A DNA stretch of 64,000 bases, taken from contig NC_056762.1 of assembly GCF_018687715.1 (NCBI RefSeq), positions 43,021,520 through 43,085,519 on the forward strand. Direction: 5' to 3'. A program made the position numbers and the translations under genes. Position 1 is the stretch's first letter. Every line of letters begins with the position of its first letter. A model generated the notes under the pieces. It was not told the origin of the DNA, did not search any database, and saw only the letters and a program-made list of their open reading frames with translations. The DNA comes from Carya illinoinensis. Its lineage: Eukaryota > Streptophyta > Magnoliopsida > Fagales > Juglandaceae. Of this stretch, positions 16,016 through 27,856 are shown piece by piece.

Positions 16016-19000
16016 TGTAACAACCCGCTAGAAATTTAATTGTGAAATTTCTATTAACTTAGGAACTCGTGAAAACCCCATAAGTTTTCACGAATCCATT
16101 AATCGTATAGGTTTTTGTCTAACTACATAGTTAGTGTTATTATTTACTATGGTATCAGAAGTGTGTTTTTGATTATTGGAGATAGTTAGAAGTGTCAAAA
16201 TGTATTATGGTTTGTGCCATTAGACTCGGAGGGTTATTTAAAGTCTTATGGCGCAATAACATTTTTTCATATTTTCGGACAAAACGTCTGTTCAAAACTG
16301 TAGATATTATTGGATAAAAAGAAATATCTTGAGGTAATTTTCATGAATATTATTGGGTAAAAATATTTTGAGTTGATTTTTATAGATATTATTAGATAAA
16401 AATATCTTAAGTTGATTTTTATAGATACTATTGGATAGAATATTATGAGATAATCTTTTATAGATATTTTGGGTAGGAGAAAACTACACTCAACTCTCAA
16501 CTCCAGCCACATCTCTTCCATATCTCATCCATAAGTATCTCCAGCCACCTCTCCCCACGAAATTATCTTCATTTACACTTTCCATTGAAAGAATATCAAA
16601 CACTCTCTCTCGGACAGCTTTTAGGAGGTCTTTTGCACGCCCATTTCGAAGCTTTTGTAAGTGTTTTATCATAAAGTCTCCTTCATATAAGTTGTTCCTT
16701 TTTTAGTCTAGTTTACATGGATATCTTATTTGCCCCATTTGAAGATTATATAGTCATTCAAATATTATGTAAACTATAGAAAGGTCATTCTGGGAGATAA
16801 ACTGGAGAATATGTTATAGTTTGGAGTTTTTTACCAAGCTAATGGATAGATATTGGTCCGAAATTTTTATGGAGTATTGTTAACATGTATATGTGACTAT
16901 TGATTGAGGATTTTTGCATGATTAAAGATTTTGATGAAATTTTTTCTTAGATTTAGAAACTTAGAAACTGGAAGAAGAAAAACAGTTTCTGTTTTGAAAA
17001 AGTTTAACTCTTTGGTGGTCTAAACCTATTCCAATGACTTTGATAATTTTATTGGAGGATCCTAAGCATCTTATATACATGTTATATTATTATTTTGAAG
17101 ATATTTGGTGTTAGTTTCAAAGATATGAAATTTTATGCAAAGAGATATTCAAATAAGCCAAAGTGTGGATATTCTTGGCTAAATTTATGTTTTGGTTAAT
17201 TTCTAACCATGTAATCTTGAATTAGAAGCTTATATATGTTTTAGGACATCTTTTTAAACCATGTGATGGTTTGGTTTGAAGATCATATATTTATAAGTCA
17301 TAGATCAAGAGATTTATCAAAACTAGTTGAGGAAAAAGTTTCTGTTTTTGGACTAAGTGTAAAACCAAAAACTCCAAATGTTATTTTGTGATTTTGGTGA
17401 CTTTAGTTTGATGATTTAAAGCATGGTTGATGTTAGGATGATATTATGAATATGTTAGAAGTAAGATTTGATTTTTGAAATTCTTGGAGATGTTTTGATT
17501 TAAGGTCAAAACTTGTGATTCAAGTACTTGGATCTTTTTACAAAAAAAAGTTTGGTGTTAATTATTAGCTTTTTCTAAATGGATGTTTTAAGTATGGTCT
17601 TGAACTTAGGATTGGAAGATGTTTGTTGCAAAATTTTGGTTTAAGCATGAGTTTTGAAGTTAGAAGGAATTGCAACAAAAATCAAGGAAAATAGCCTATG
17701 GATGTTTCGGCTATAGTGTGTTCTTCATAGTTGTGTTTTGTTTTAAATTTTTCTGAGTTGATATTTAAGTTTAGGATAAAATTTACATGAGGAATATAAA
17801 TTTTGGAAACTTTTGGAGTTAGTATGCAAAATCCTTAAGTTATGGGTAAAACAGTTATTTTCTCACATGTAGAAAGTAAAATAAAAATTTTACTCTTTAA
17901 GTTAGTATTTTCCATATTTCAAATTATTAGTGATTTAGTTCTAACTTTTAGAATCACTAATTACAGTTCCTCGTGATCGCACTTGAAATTTTATAAGAAA
18001 CGCGGAGATCGAGGTAAGTTAGCTTTTAACTTACTAGCAGTCTTCTGTGTATGTGTGCTAAGTAAAGGAACTACAGTATATGTATGTATGTTATCATATA
18101 TGTCATGCCATGCCAAGTTATCACGTAATTGTCTATTATACAGAATTTATTCTGTCATCAATTTTTATCTGTTACATAATATATTCTGTCATGTATTACT
18201 GTACATTACAAGTATGTCATGTTAAATATGTTGTCTATTATATGTTATGCCATGTTACAAAATGTTTCTATCTCAAGTTGGTCATGTATTTCAAGTTATG
18301 TTCAAATCACGTTATGTTACATCAGGGCTCCAGTCCTTTTGTATTCCAGTCACGTTTCATCTTGAATACATTCAGTTTGTGTAGAATACATGGGGCCACA
18401 ACAACTGTGGAGTATGTACTTAACTGCATTGTGATGTGTAGAATACATGAGACCACAACAACTGTGGAGTATGTATTTACACGTAAAATACATAGGGCCA
18501 CAACAACTGTGGAGTATGTATTTTTCATGTTAAGTCAAGTTTGTGTAGAATACATGGGTCCACAACAACTGTGGAGTATGTATTTTTCATGTTAAGTCAA
18601 GTTTGTGTAGAATACATGGGACCACAACAACTGTGGAATATGTATTTTTTATGTTAAGTCAAGTTTGTGTAGAATACATGGGGCCACAACAACTGTGGAG
18701 TATGTATTTACACGTAGAATACATGGGGCCACAACAACTGTGGAGTATGTATTTTTCATGTTAATTCAAGTTTCAAAACAAGTTCATGCTAAGTCAAGTT
18801 TCAGATCAAATTCATGTCAAGTCAAGTTCAGTTCATGTTTCAATTTAAGTTATGTCAATTATGCTATGTTGTACGCCAAGTTATGCTTTAATTACTTATG
18901 AATTTGATTATGCATTTATGCTTTTACTGTCATCCATGCATTATTAGCCTGTGTGGAAGTTTTTTTGTTAACTTACTGAGATTTGTAATCAAATCTCACT

Positions 19001-19447
19001 TTGGTAGTCCCAACTACCATTCCCCCCGAATGGTAGATTTTGTTACAGGATCTGAAGGAGAATCAGGAGCTGATCAACTAGACACAGTTGACTAAGGGAC
19101 GGTGCGACATAAATGTTAATATAGTAATTAACGTAAATTACTACTTGTACGATTGAGTTGCATCTCTAGTACTTTTTGGATCATAACCATTTTGGACTAG
19201 TGTTGTGATCTTAGTTGTTCAATGGATTTTTATGTATGAAATATGTTTTAAGCATTTGGGATATTTTCAATTTGGTGCATAGTATTGCTAAAGAAAAAAT
19301 TTATCCGCTGCGAATATTGCATATTGTTAGATGCATATTAGGAATATTGCATCTTATATGTCATGAACGGGGGCAGGTAACCTTGTGTTGCATGTCTCGA
19401 CGCTTCAAATGTCCGTCCGATCCCAAACGAAATTTGGGGGCGTCACA
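16016..19447. mobile_element. Solo LTR, 3.4 kb, with 5-bp target duplication
   Basis: The element starts TGTAACAACCCGC and ends GGGGGCGTCACA, the TG...CA ends of an LTR with imperfect short inverted termini (TGTAAC/GTCACA). It is flanked on both sides by the direct repeat ATTAT (16011-16015 and 19448-19452). There is no gag-pol coding sequence, primer-binding site or second LTR, so this is a solo LTR left by recombination between the two LTRs. The length and CGTCACA end suggest a Ty3/gypsy element with long LTRs (Tekay-like), which is inference. The inside is non-coding and AT-rich and contains the hairpin array at 18381-18770. Confidence 0.85.
18381..18770. repeat. Array of seven hairpin-forming repeats
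   Basis: Seven copies of a ~40-bp core begin near 18381, 18438, 18483, 18545, 18607, 18669 and 18714. Each core contains AATACAT, a variable GGGG-like spot, CCACA-ACAAC-TGTGG and ATGTATT, so AATACAT pairs with ATGTATT and CCACA with TGTGG. Spacers come in two kinds: a long one with TTCATGTTAAGTCAAG and a short one with TACACG. The arms are kept in nearly all copies. It lies in the 3' third of the solo LTR. Confidence 0.9.
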
Positions 19448-19574
19448 ATTATGCTTGCCCAAACAGGCCTAGCTACTAGCTAGGAGGAACAAAATTCAAA
19501 TATTATATATATATATTGAATAAATGGATTGAGATTTCTATAGCTAATCATGTGTTCTCCAAATAGGTTATTAC

Positions 19575-20413
19575 TCCTCACATTTTTTTTTTTTTTTTTG
19601 GAAGAGAACAAATCAAACTTTATTCAACTTGGTAAATCAAATGGATGAATACACGAGGGAATGTCCCCCAACGTTATGCTCTCCTTAGAGAGTTTAATAG
19701 CATCCTTGATTAAAGCATGAGCTACATTATTACATACTCTAGAAACATGTACTACAGACCGGCCATCTTTCAAAAGAACCTAACAAAACTTTAGCATCAG
19801 ACAAAATCATCCCAGTTGATGACTCAACCTGGTTTAGATTGTTGAGAGATAAGACAACTTGCTTTGCATCTCCCTCAAATATCACTAGAGTTAGTTCCAA
19901 CTGTTTGCAGAGAAGAATAGCTTTTAGAACACCATAAGATTCTGCTTAAATGAAAATTAGGAAAAAAGTCTTTTTGTGATCTTAAGGATGCCACCACTCT
20001 GCCCTCCCAGTTTCTGATCACGACACCGGCACCAATTTTGCACTTATCTTTATCAAATGCAATATCCCAATTGGCTTTGAAGACATTTAAAGGTGGTGCA
20101 CTCCAAGTAGGAACACTTAGACTTGTCAATCTTGAACCGCAGCAACCTTTTCATTAGCCTTACTGTAATAAAAAACAACATGAGTTGCAGCCTTGACTAC
20201 CCTCCCTGGCTCTTAGAATTTGTTTTCAAAAATGAAGTTGTTCATTCTCTTCCAAATTTGGTATACTGTAGCTGCAAATTCATCTAGCTTCTTGCTATCC
20301 AGTGCAAAATTCATATGGCTCCACAGCTCCTTAAAATCATTATCTCTAACCACTCCTTTTTGTAGCTTCCATGAACACAAGCTCCACACATCTTGGTATT
20401 AGTCCTCACATTT
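19575..20413 (-). mobile_element. 5'-truncated LINE with RNase H remnant
   Basis: Insert of about 820 bp in minus orientation, flanked by the direct repeat TCCTCACATTT (19575-19584 and 20403-20413). On the minus strand it ends in a poly(A) tail (plus-strand T-run 19583-19599). It encodes the end of a LINE ORF2: a region like FAATVYQIWKRMNNFIFENK, then an RNase H-like part with PPLNVFKANWDIAFDKDKC and GAGVVIRNWEGRVVA, and later CNNVAHALIKDAIKL. Stops and frameshifts separate these parts, so it is dead. This family differs from the LINE at 60 kb, whose ORF2 lacks RNase H. Confidence 0.85.
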
Positions 20414-22815
20414 GGTAGAAGAAAATCGTGACTATAATTAGACACTTAGAGGTTATAAAATAAGCAAAAATAAAAACTCATGCATAAAAAAAATAACCAG
20501 AAAACACCCATCCACAATACTCAGTAGCAAACAACATACAAATCAAATAGAACAAAAACAACATGGGAAAGAAAAAAAAAAAACCTTTAAGAAACATTGC
20601 CCAACTATTCTTATTTATCATTTTATGCTAAGTTTGGATATTGAGATAAATTAAATTGAATTGTGAAAAAAACTCTTAACTCATCTCATCATTACAATTT
20701 TTTAAAATTTTCATATAAAATATAATAAATAATTCAACTTTTTCAAATTATAAAATAATAATATTATAAATAATATTATTTTATTTAATTTTTAATTTTT
20801 ATCTAAAATCATCTTATCTTATATTACTATTTAAACAACCTCTTAACATTAATGTAAATTTATATTCTATCTAAATAAATTCTGAATGAGTTGTTCGTGT
20901 AGTTAGTAATGTAATGTTTGATATTTTAAATTAAGAATAAATATTTATAATGTAAATTATTCAAATGCCACCTAATTATTTTAAAAAAATAAATAAAATA
21001 TATACCCACTTGAAAATTATTTACCAGAGGTAATTTAATTTGACTTATTCAATGAACTTTTGCGTCCAACCCTCATTTCTAAAGCATTGTGATGGGACGT
21101 CCTATCAACTTCAATATTTAATTCATTCTTATTGTTTTCTTTATTATTTTTCGAGAGTATTTAATTCATTCATTATCTCTTAAATTTACGTTTATTCAAT
21201 GAATTTAAAATATAAAAAAAAGTCATATATATAAATTTATAATTTAATTTAATTTAATATGATATATCAAATTGTACAATTATTTTTATTATAAAATAAA
21301 AATATATATAATATAAAATCATATCCATCTATAATTTTTTTTATAATCAAAATATTCTCTAAAATATATTAAAATTTATATTTTAAATAATAAAATTAAA
21401 TATTTTAATCAATTATGAGGTATTTTGACACATGTTATCCTATATTTATGCAAAGAATTTGTATTAATAACAAAACCGATTCATCCGCAACTCTTTTTTT
21501 TTTTTTTTAAATAAATAAATTAATCGATGACTGATCAATCTTGAAGAATCATCACCCTGTCTCTTTAAACAAACATTACAAAAAAAAGAAAAAAAAAAAA
21601 AAATAGAAGCTCATGTTTGACCATACCGTCGGCGTTTGCAAAGAGAGATAGAGAGAAGAAAGATCTCAAACCGACACCATCTCGGACTTTGCTCAAAGGT
21701 AGATGGGGCAGCATCCAATCCAATGAATCCATGATATGGTATCCAATCTCTATAGTTATCTAATGCAATTAGAGATATATTTTCAGTTATTGTGTTTATA
21801 GATGAGAAAGGAATATTGTGTAATTATTTTTAAAAAAATAATAAATTTAAGATTTATTTAAAAATTAATTTATTAATAATAAATCTTACCTTTTTAAAAA
21901 AATCTATAACGAAATAAGTAAAAGGAAAATGCTATATCTCTCGTTGGGAGTGATTTTTTTTAATAATTAAGTAAAAATTATTTAATATTATTATAAATTT
22001 TTTATTTTTTTTAAATATTTAAAAAATTAAAAAAATAATGTGAAAAATATAAAAAAATAAAAATTTTTAACTTAACGGGAGCTCCTAGCTGTGGCCGTAA
22101 CACTTTCCTAAATGAAATCATAGCCAAATGAAAATCTGCCACATGCGGCAGACGTGGCAATATGCTATTGGTCCCTGAAACCATCAATCTCTGCATATTA
22201 CCACAGCATAGCTAAACCTGTCAGTTTCCAAAACTGCTTTTTTTTCTCTCTCTCTCTGTCTCCCCAACCTTTCCAACACGAGAGTTCGATCCAACACTAC
22301 TTTTTTACGCAAAAAGAGATCCACACCACCACGATTAGTTTGAATATTTGGTAATACTATATAATATAACATGAAGGTTTGGTCTTTGGACTGAGATCTC
22401 GGAGAAGAGTCCCATTGGAGATCTCAAAGGCCATAAAATTTTTCACCAACCCGATCAAGCCACTCAACCAGACACCAGAGAGCAGGAAAGAAAACCCAAT
22501 AACCGACTCTGGTGCTTCCTGGCTCTTTGTTGTTTATAAATCTCCACCAGACATAGTTTATGTATTGATCCTTCTTTGTGATCGAGTTCTCTTAGATCGT
22601 GGCAGGGCTTTAGGTCAAAACCAAGGCTTTTGAAAATCCTTTTAAAAGTCATAATAAAGGTTTTGGCTTTCCCTTCTCAAACTCTCTAAGAAGTTGATTG
22701 ATCTCCTTCCAAGTATATATATATATATATATATTTTTAATTATTTGCTGATCGTCTGTTGCGTTTTTTGTTTTGTGCGAGATACCCAGAAAGCCTATTT
22801 GGAATCCTTTACGCC
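20414..22815. other. Spacer and promoter region of GPT1
   Basis: Very AT-rich, with no coding exon recognised. It contains a short dispersed repeat (20630-20840), A and T runs near 21490-21515 and 21570-21602, and a CT-rich stretch at 22240-22265 that may belong to the 5' leader of the translocator gene. Confidence 0.6.
20630..20840. repeat. Short dispersed repeat (MITE-like, TCATCTCA type)
   Basis: Starts near AAGTTTGGATATTGAGAT, contains CTCATCTCATCATTACAATT and AAAATATAATAAATAATTCA, and ends near CATCTTATCTTATATTACTA. The same order of blocks occurs at 53866-54232, where another element interrupts it, and in weaker form near 8600-8760, 30900-31085 and 46020-46235. Size, AT content and GAGAT/ATCTC ends suggest a MITE. 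Confidence 0.6.
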
Positions 22816-25800
22816 ATGATTTGCTCCGTGAAACAATCTGTCACAACGACGATCAATGGGTCCGATTTGTTTCTTCGGAAGAGGTCTCCAGCACACCCGA
22901 TTCAGCGATCCTCGCTGTTTTTGCCGGTTCTGGGGGAAACGCAGAGATTCTCTTTATCGGTTTCGAAGCCTCTGCATTTATCTTCGGCTGAGAATCTGAG
23001 TTTGAAAGCTAGGAGGGATCCGATCAAATGCGAGGCTTACGATGCGGCGGACAGCTCGAAGCCGGTGGAGCCAGTGGCGCCGGAGGCAGTGAATAAGGTG
23101 AAGATCGGACTGTATTTCGCAACGTGGTGGGCTTTGAACGTGGTGTTCAATATCTACAACAAGAAGGTTTTGAATGCGTACCCGTACCCGTGGCTGACTT
23201 CGACGCTCTCGCTTGCTTGTGGTTCTCTCATGATGCTGATCTCTTGGGCCACTAGAATAGCCGAGGCACCCAAGACCGATTTGGAGTTCTGGAAGACTTT
23301 GTTTCCGGTGAGTGAGAACCTCGGTTTTGTTTGGTTGGTGAGAAAGTAGAGCGACTGGAAAGAAAAAGGAAGTTTTTCGTATGTATGCCTCTTTATGTGG
23401 TTTTGCATTTGATCTTTTAGTTGTTTTAGTACTCATGCATATATTTGTTTGAATTATGAAAAGTTAGAAAATTGCCCTTTTGTTTGGCTGCCGAGAAAGT
23501 TAAGAAAAAAGAAAGTGATGTTTTTGTATTGTGTGCTTATGTTGTGTGGTGTAATACATGAAGAAAATGACTTTATTCATCCAAGTAGGCCCAAGTTGTT
23601 GAATTTAGTGCAGCTTGGTGGGGGGTTTTAGTGGTGAAAGCTCTGAACTCATAAACCATGATTCCATTTAGCCACATCCTATTGACAACCAAAGCGCACA
23701 CCATTAGGGGTTTTGGTGTTTCTAGGGTTCGTCATATGCCTTGGGTTATTGCGATGCTTGGATTCTTTGGCTTTCTGTAAAGGACTGTGACCTCAGTGTT
23801 TCTTTCGTTTTCAATAGGTTGCTGTGGCGCATACAATTGGTCATGTTGCGGCAACTGTGAGTATGTCAAAGGTTGCAGTTTCATTCACCCACATCATCAA
23901 GAGTGGTGAGCCTGCTTTCAGTGTATTGGTTTCGAGATTCCTGTTGGGTGAGAGCTTCCCAGTGCCGGTTTACCTGTCACTCATTCCAATTATTGGCGGC
24001 TGTGCTCTTGCTGCTGTAACTGAGCTCAACTTCAACATGATTGGTACAAAAACAAACTATATATTGTAACTCTTGCAATTATTATCTTAGAATGTTGGTA
24101 TTGCATTATTATTTGTTCTTCTTTTCCTAATGTATATTTAGTTTGTGACATATATATATATATATATATCTTTATATATGTGTATTTATATATATCTTGT
24201 CTAGCTGATTAGAATAGGCAGAAAAAGATACTCCCCAAATTCTTGACATTAACTTTGGACTGCAGAAGGCAAAATCTTTTGTTTGGTTAGGCTAAGTCGC
24301 CGGATTTCTCTATTGTCTTGTATAGCAAAACTAAATTGTATATATTCATCCTTGCCCTAATGTTGTCAGCATTCAATTTGAAGATTAAGTTTTTTTTTTT
24401 TTTTTTTTTGTCTTCCATATTCATCTTAAGACGCAAAACTTGCTTGTTTGTTTATTTTTCCAACCCAGGAATATCCAGTCAGTTGTTGACACTATTTGTT
24501 TTGTTTTTGGAATACTTTCTGTCATTGGAGAACGTTTTATGCATTGGTGTAGTTGTTCTTGATTTTCTTTTAGTTTTCAGAGCCCTGAATTTGGTTTGTT
24601 GACTTTCACTAGGTTTTATGGGGGCCATGATATCAAACTTGGCATTTGTCTTCCGAAACATATTCTCAAAGAGAGGCATGAAGGGAAAGTCCGTTAGTGG
24701 AATGAACTATTATGCTTGTCTTTCTATGTTATCCCTTTTAATTCTCACACCATTTGCCATTGCTGTGGAGGGACCACAGATGTGGGCAGCTGGTTGGCAA
24801 ACAGCTATGTCTCAAATTGGACCGCAATTCGTATGGTAATTTTTTGACAACTACCAATTTAGATATCCTTGTTCTGTTTGGTTGCACAGTTGCAGTCTAC
24901 TTCATGTGTATGGTCTCCCATGATAGATTACAGGACGAATGGTGAATCAATTATTTGAAGTAATATTGGGTTGAGCACGATTACAGATCTGCCTTCTCAC
25001 CAGACGTTTTAGGTGCAGAATAATTGCAGTTTTTTATTTTAATTCCTCCCAGAGTAATGAGGAAACTGTGAGCCAACTTGTGATAGCTTGTATATAAATC
25101 TATTTTCTTTCTGTTATTCGTGCTCAAGAGTTTGAATTGTACTGGAAGGAGTCAAGAATCCTCATCTGAATGATAATGCTTTCTCCATATAGCATCAAAA
25201 GTGGCCTGAAACAGTCTATAAATTCACGATTTCCAACATATTAGACTATTTGCAGATTCAAAAGAAAAGCTTACTTGTTTAAGCCCCAGGCTTCAGCTCA
25301 TGTGGTAAAAGTAGGTTCGGATTGGGGTAGGTATCAGATTCAATACCGACAAGAAAAAATAAATTGAAGACAAAAAGGAAGAAAGAATGTAGTTTTTTGT
25401 AATAGTCAAATGCATATTATTTGGATTGTTATATCATTGACGGTGTTTGATACTCATGGTGCCTTTGATCCTTTTGTTTTTTCAATTACTTGTTAATTGA
25501 TGTTTTACGAGGTTTCCATGGAATGTATATACCGTGTTTCCTGTTTGGATTCCTTTTCGACTAATTGTGTGGGCGTTAATTGTACATGCTAGGTGGTTGG
25601 CAGCACAGAGCGTGTTCTATCATCTCTATAACCAGGTCTCATACATGTCCCTGGACGAGATCTCTCCCTTGACATTCAGCATTGGAAACACCATGAAACG
25701 TATATCTGTCATAGTCTCCTCAATCATCATTTTCCACACACCAGTCCAGCCCGTCAATGCTCTTGGAGCTGCAATCGCAGTTCTTGGAACCTTCTTGTAT

Positions 25801-25990
25801 TCCCAGGTACTTCCCAGTTCTGTTTATGAGTTGAGCATGATTACTCATAATTGATTATTATCTTTATTATATTAAACGACTACTACACCCTTTAGATATC
25901 AGTCTGGTCCAAAATGGACTAATTGTAATCTGAACAAATTTTGCTTGTTTTCATTCTCATGTCACTTGATGATTGTACATTAGAGATATC

Positions 25991-26032
<42 letters not shown>

Positions 26033-26576
26033 GATGGCCGACACAAGAAAATCTATCCCTAATTGTTGTGGTAGCTACCTACTTCTGAATGAATAGAGAT
26101 GGATGATGGCATGAAGGTTAGGTGGGAACCATGTCATGTCATGTCTCCAACCCAGAGCAGTTCAGTAGCCTTATTATGATGCGGTTGATTAACTCAATAA
26201 ATCATGGATGGGGTAGAATTAAAGGCTGCTTTCGTAGTGTATCAGTTTGGTGTGGAGTATTGTGAGAGGTTGGTTCTTAGCTACCAATCTTCTGGTTGAT
26301 TTGGTGTTAGGTGAGTTCCTGTTGTGCCGCTCGTTTGGACGGTCTAAACAAATTGCCTACTTGAGTTTAATAATTAAAACTAGGATATACCTTCGAATAT
26401 TCCCCTCCTCTTGTAAAAGCATAGCATGGGGTCCTCAAACCAAAGTTGACCGTAGACATAAATTATAGGAATATGCTTAATTTCATTCCTTTCACATTAT
26501 ACAACTCTCGCCTCCATTCATTTAAGATTAATTAAAATCTAATTATATGTTTTCAAATTTGCAGGCAAAGCAGTAA
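22816..26576 (+). CDS. GPT1: Plastid glucose-6-phosphate/phosphate translocator
   Basis: Imports glucose 6-phosphate into non-green plastids in exchange for phosphate, feeding starch synthesis and the oxidative pentose phosphate pathway. Five exons join in phase: 22816-23307, 23818-24043, 24613-24835, 25593-25806 and 26565-26576, giving 388 residues, the family's usual length. Residues 1 to about 75 form a Ser/Arg-rich chloroplast transit peptide. The membrane part starts at KIGLYFATWWALNVVFNIYN and includes HTIGHVAATVSMSKVAVSFT with THIIKSGEPAFSV in exon 2 and FYHLYNQVSYMSLDEISPLT in exon 4, all typical of the GPT branch of the drug/metabolite transporter superfamily. The last exon codes only Ala-Lys-Gln before the stop. 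It is tail to tail with tryptophan synthase. GPT1 versus GPT2 is not certain. Confidence 0.92.
25994..26029. repeat. (AG)18 microsatellite in GPT intron 4
   Basis: Pure AG repeat in the last intron of the translocator gene (25807-26564). Confidence 0.95.
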
Positions 26577-27856
26577 GAGGTATTGGGTTCTCAAATTTAG
26601 ATTTTCATCATGTGGCATAAAATGATGGAAGAGAGTGGCTATCAAGATTTGCTTCTTGGCCGCAGGGGGCATTGACAAGAGCTGCTTTCAGAATTCATGA
26701 GTAGCACTGTTTGTTTGTTTGTTTTTTTTTTTTTTGTGTCTTTTTGAACTTACCGTTTGTCATGTTGTAGATGATAATTATTAGTTTTGGAGACAGTATT
26801 ATTGCCATAAGGGTAAAGTAATAGCGGCTTTTTAGGAGAGTTTTAGAATAAAACAAGGACAATTCCTCAAGTCCTTGACCGTTTTGGAAAAACAAGCAAT
26901 TTCAATTTGCAGTTGCACTAAAATTTGTTGGTATTTTGTGTCTTTTAGAATTTTTGCTTTTAGATATTTCGATGATATTGCAGATGTGGAGATGTTTCTG
27001 AGAGTGGTTTTGGAGGTATCCCTTTGATGTAATAAGAAGACACAAACGGCATATGCTTTTGGCAGATTGGAGGGCCCGCGCACAAGTTGGCTTTAGTGAG
27101 TAATCTTTCCATGTTGGATGGGGACATCCATTATTTTAAGACCCAGATTTTTACGTAGGGTGGTTTCGTAGGGAGATTGCAATATTTTATTGTCCTTGGC
27201 TTGCAACATGATTATATTAAATTCATAAATGTTATAGGGAATGGGAAAGAATCCGCATATAAACAACCATTTAAAAAGAAATGCATTTGTATCTTCTACG
27301 TATTAAACTAAAGGTAAACTATATTCTCACATAAAAAAGTCACCGTTTGGTTTTTTTTTTTTTAAATCTTTTTAAAAATATTTAAAGAGTTTTAAAAAAT
27401 GTTTTGAAAAAAAAAAAAACAAAAACAAAAACAAGGTTGGCCTTATCTCTGGAGGCACTATTTGGGAGGTCACCCTAATCTAAAAATTAATTGAACTTTA
27501 GAAATGCTATTTATCTCGAAAGAGTGCTCCGAAATTTTTTTTTGTACTTGGTGATTAAGGAATTGTTTTTAAATAATGTTATAATTTTTTTTAAATGTTT
27601 ATAATGATTAAAAAAACGCAATAAAAAAAAAAAAAGAAAAAACAAATATATATACTGTTCCAGATACTTTTGGAATGAATTGTTCGGTACCTATAAGACC
27701 CATTGAACTTTGAGTTTGTTATTTGAGATGTGATTGTTTATTCGTAAACGGCACACAATCTAGAAATTGATTGATCGATAGCTCTGCCACTGCAATCAAC
27801 CACAACCTTTTGTTTCATTTGGGAGAGTAAGGATAGGAATACATGAAGAGTACCAT
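26577..27856. other. Convergent spacer, GPT1 and TSB 3' ends
   Basis: Holds the 3' untranslated regions of two converging genes and AT-rich sequence with homopolymer runs near 26717-26736, 27350-27363 and 27408-27419. No coding sequence apart from the 50-bp partial copy of the TSB last exon at 27781-27830. Confidence 0.6.
27781..27830 (-). repeat. Partial copy of the TSB last exon
   Basis: CTCTGCCACTGCAATCAACC followed by ACAACCTT and CATTTGGGAGAGTA matches 27901-27950, the coding stretch for [15 protein letters not shown], with a few changes. It lies just past the TSB stop in the same orientation, so it is a short tandem duplication in the 3' flank. Confidence 0.85.

Noticed and set aside
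18080..18595. 171-codon frame with repeated IHGATTTVEYVF peptide
   Set aside because: It follows from the hairpin repeats of the solo LTR; the first half is low-complexity AT sequence and there is no start context or domain.
18381..18770. CRISPR-like array
   Set aside because: Repeats with short spacers, but the spacers are themselves repeated, the host is a plant and the array is inside an LTR.
22379..22633. 84-codon plus-strand frame before GPT1
   Set aside because: Not in frame with GPT1 and without family similarity; likely promoter or leader sequence.
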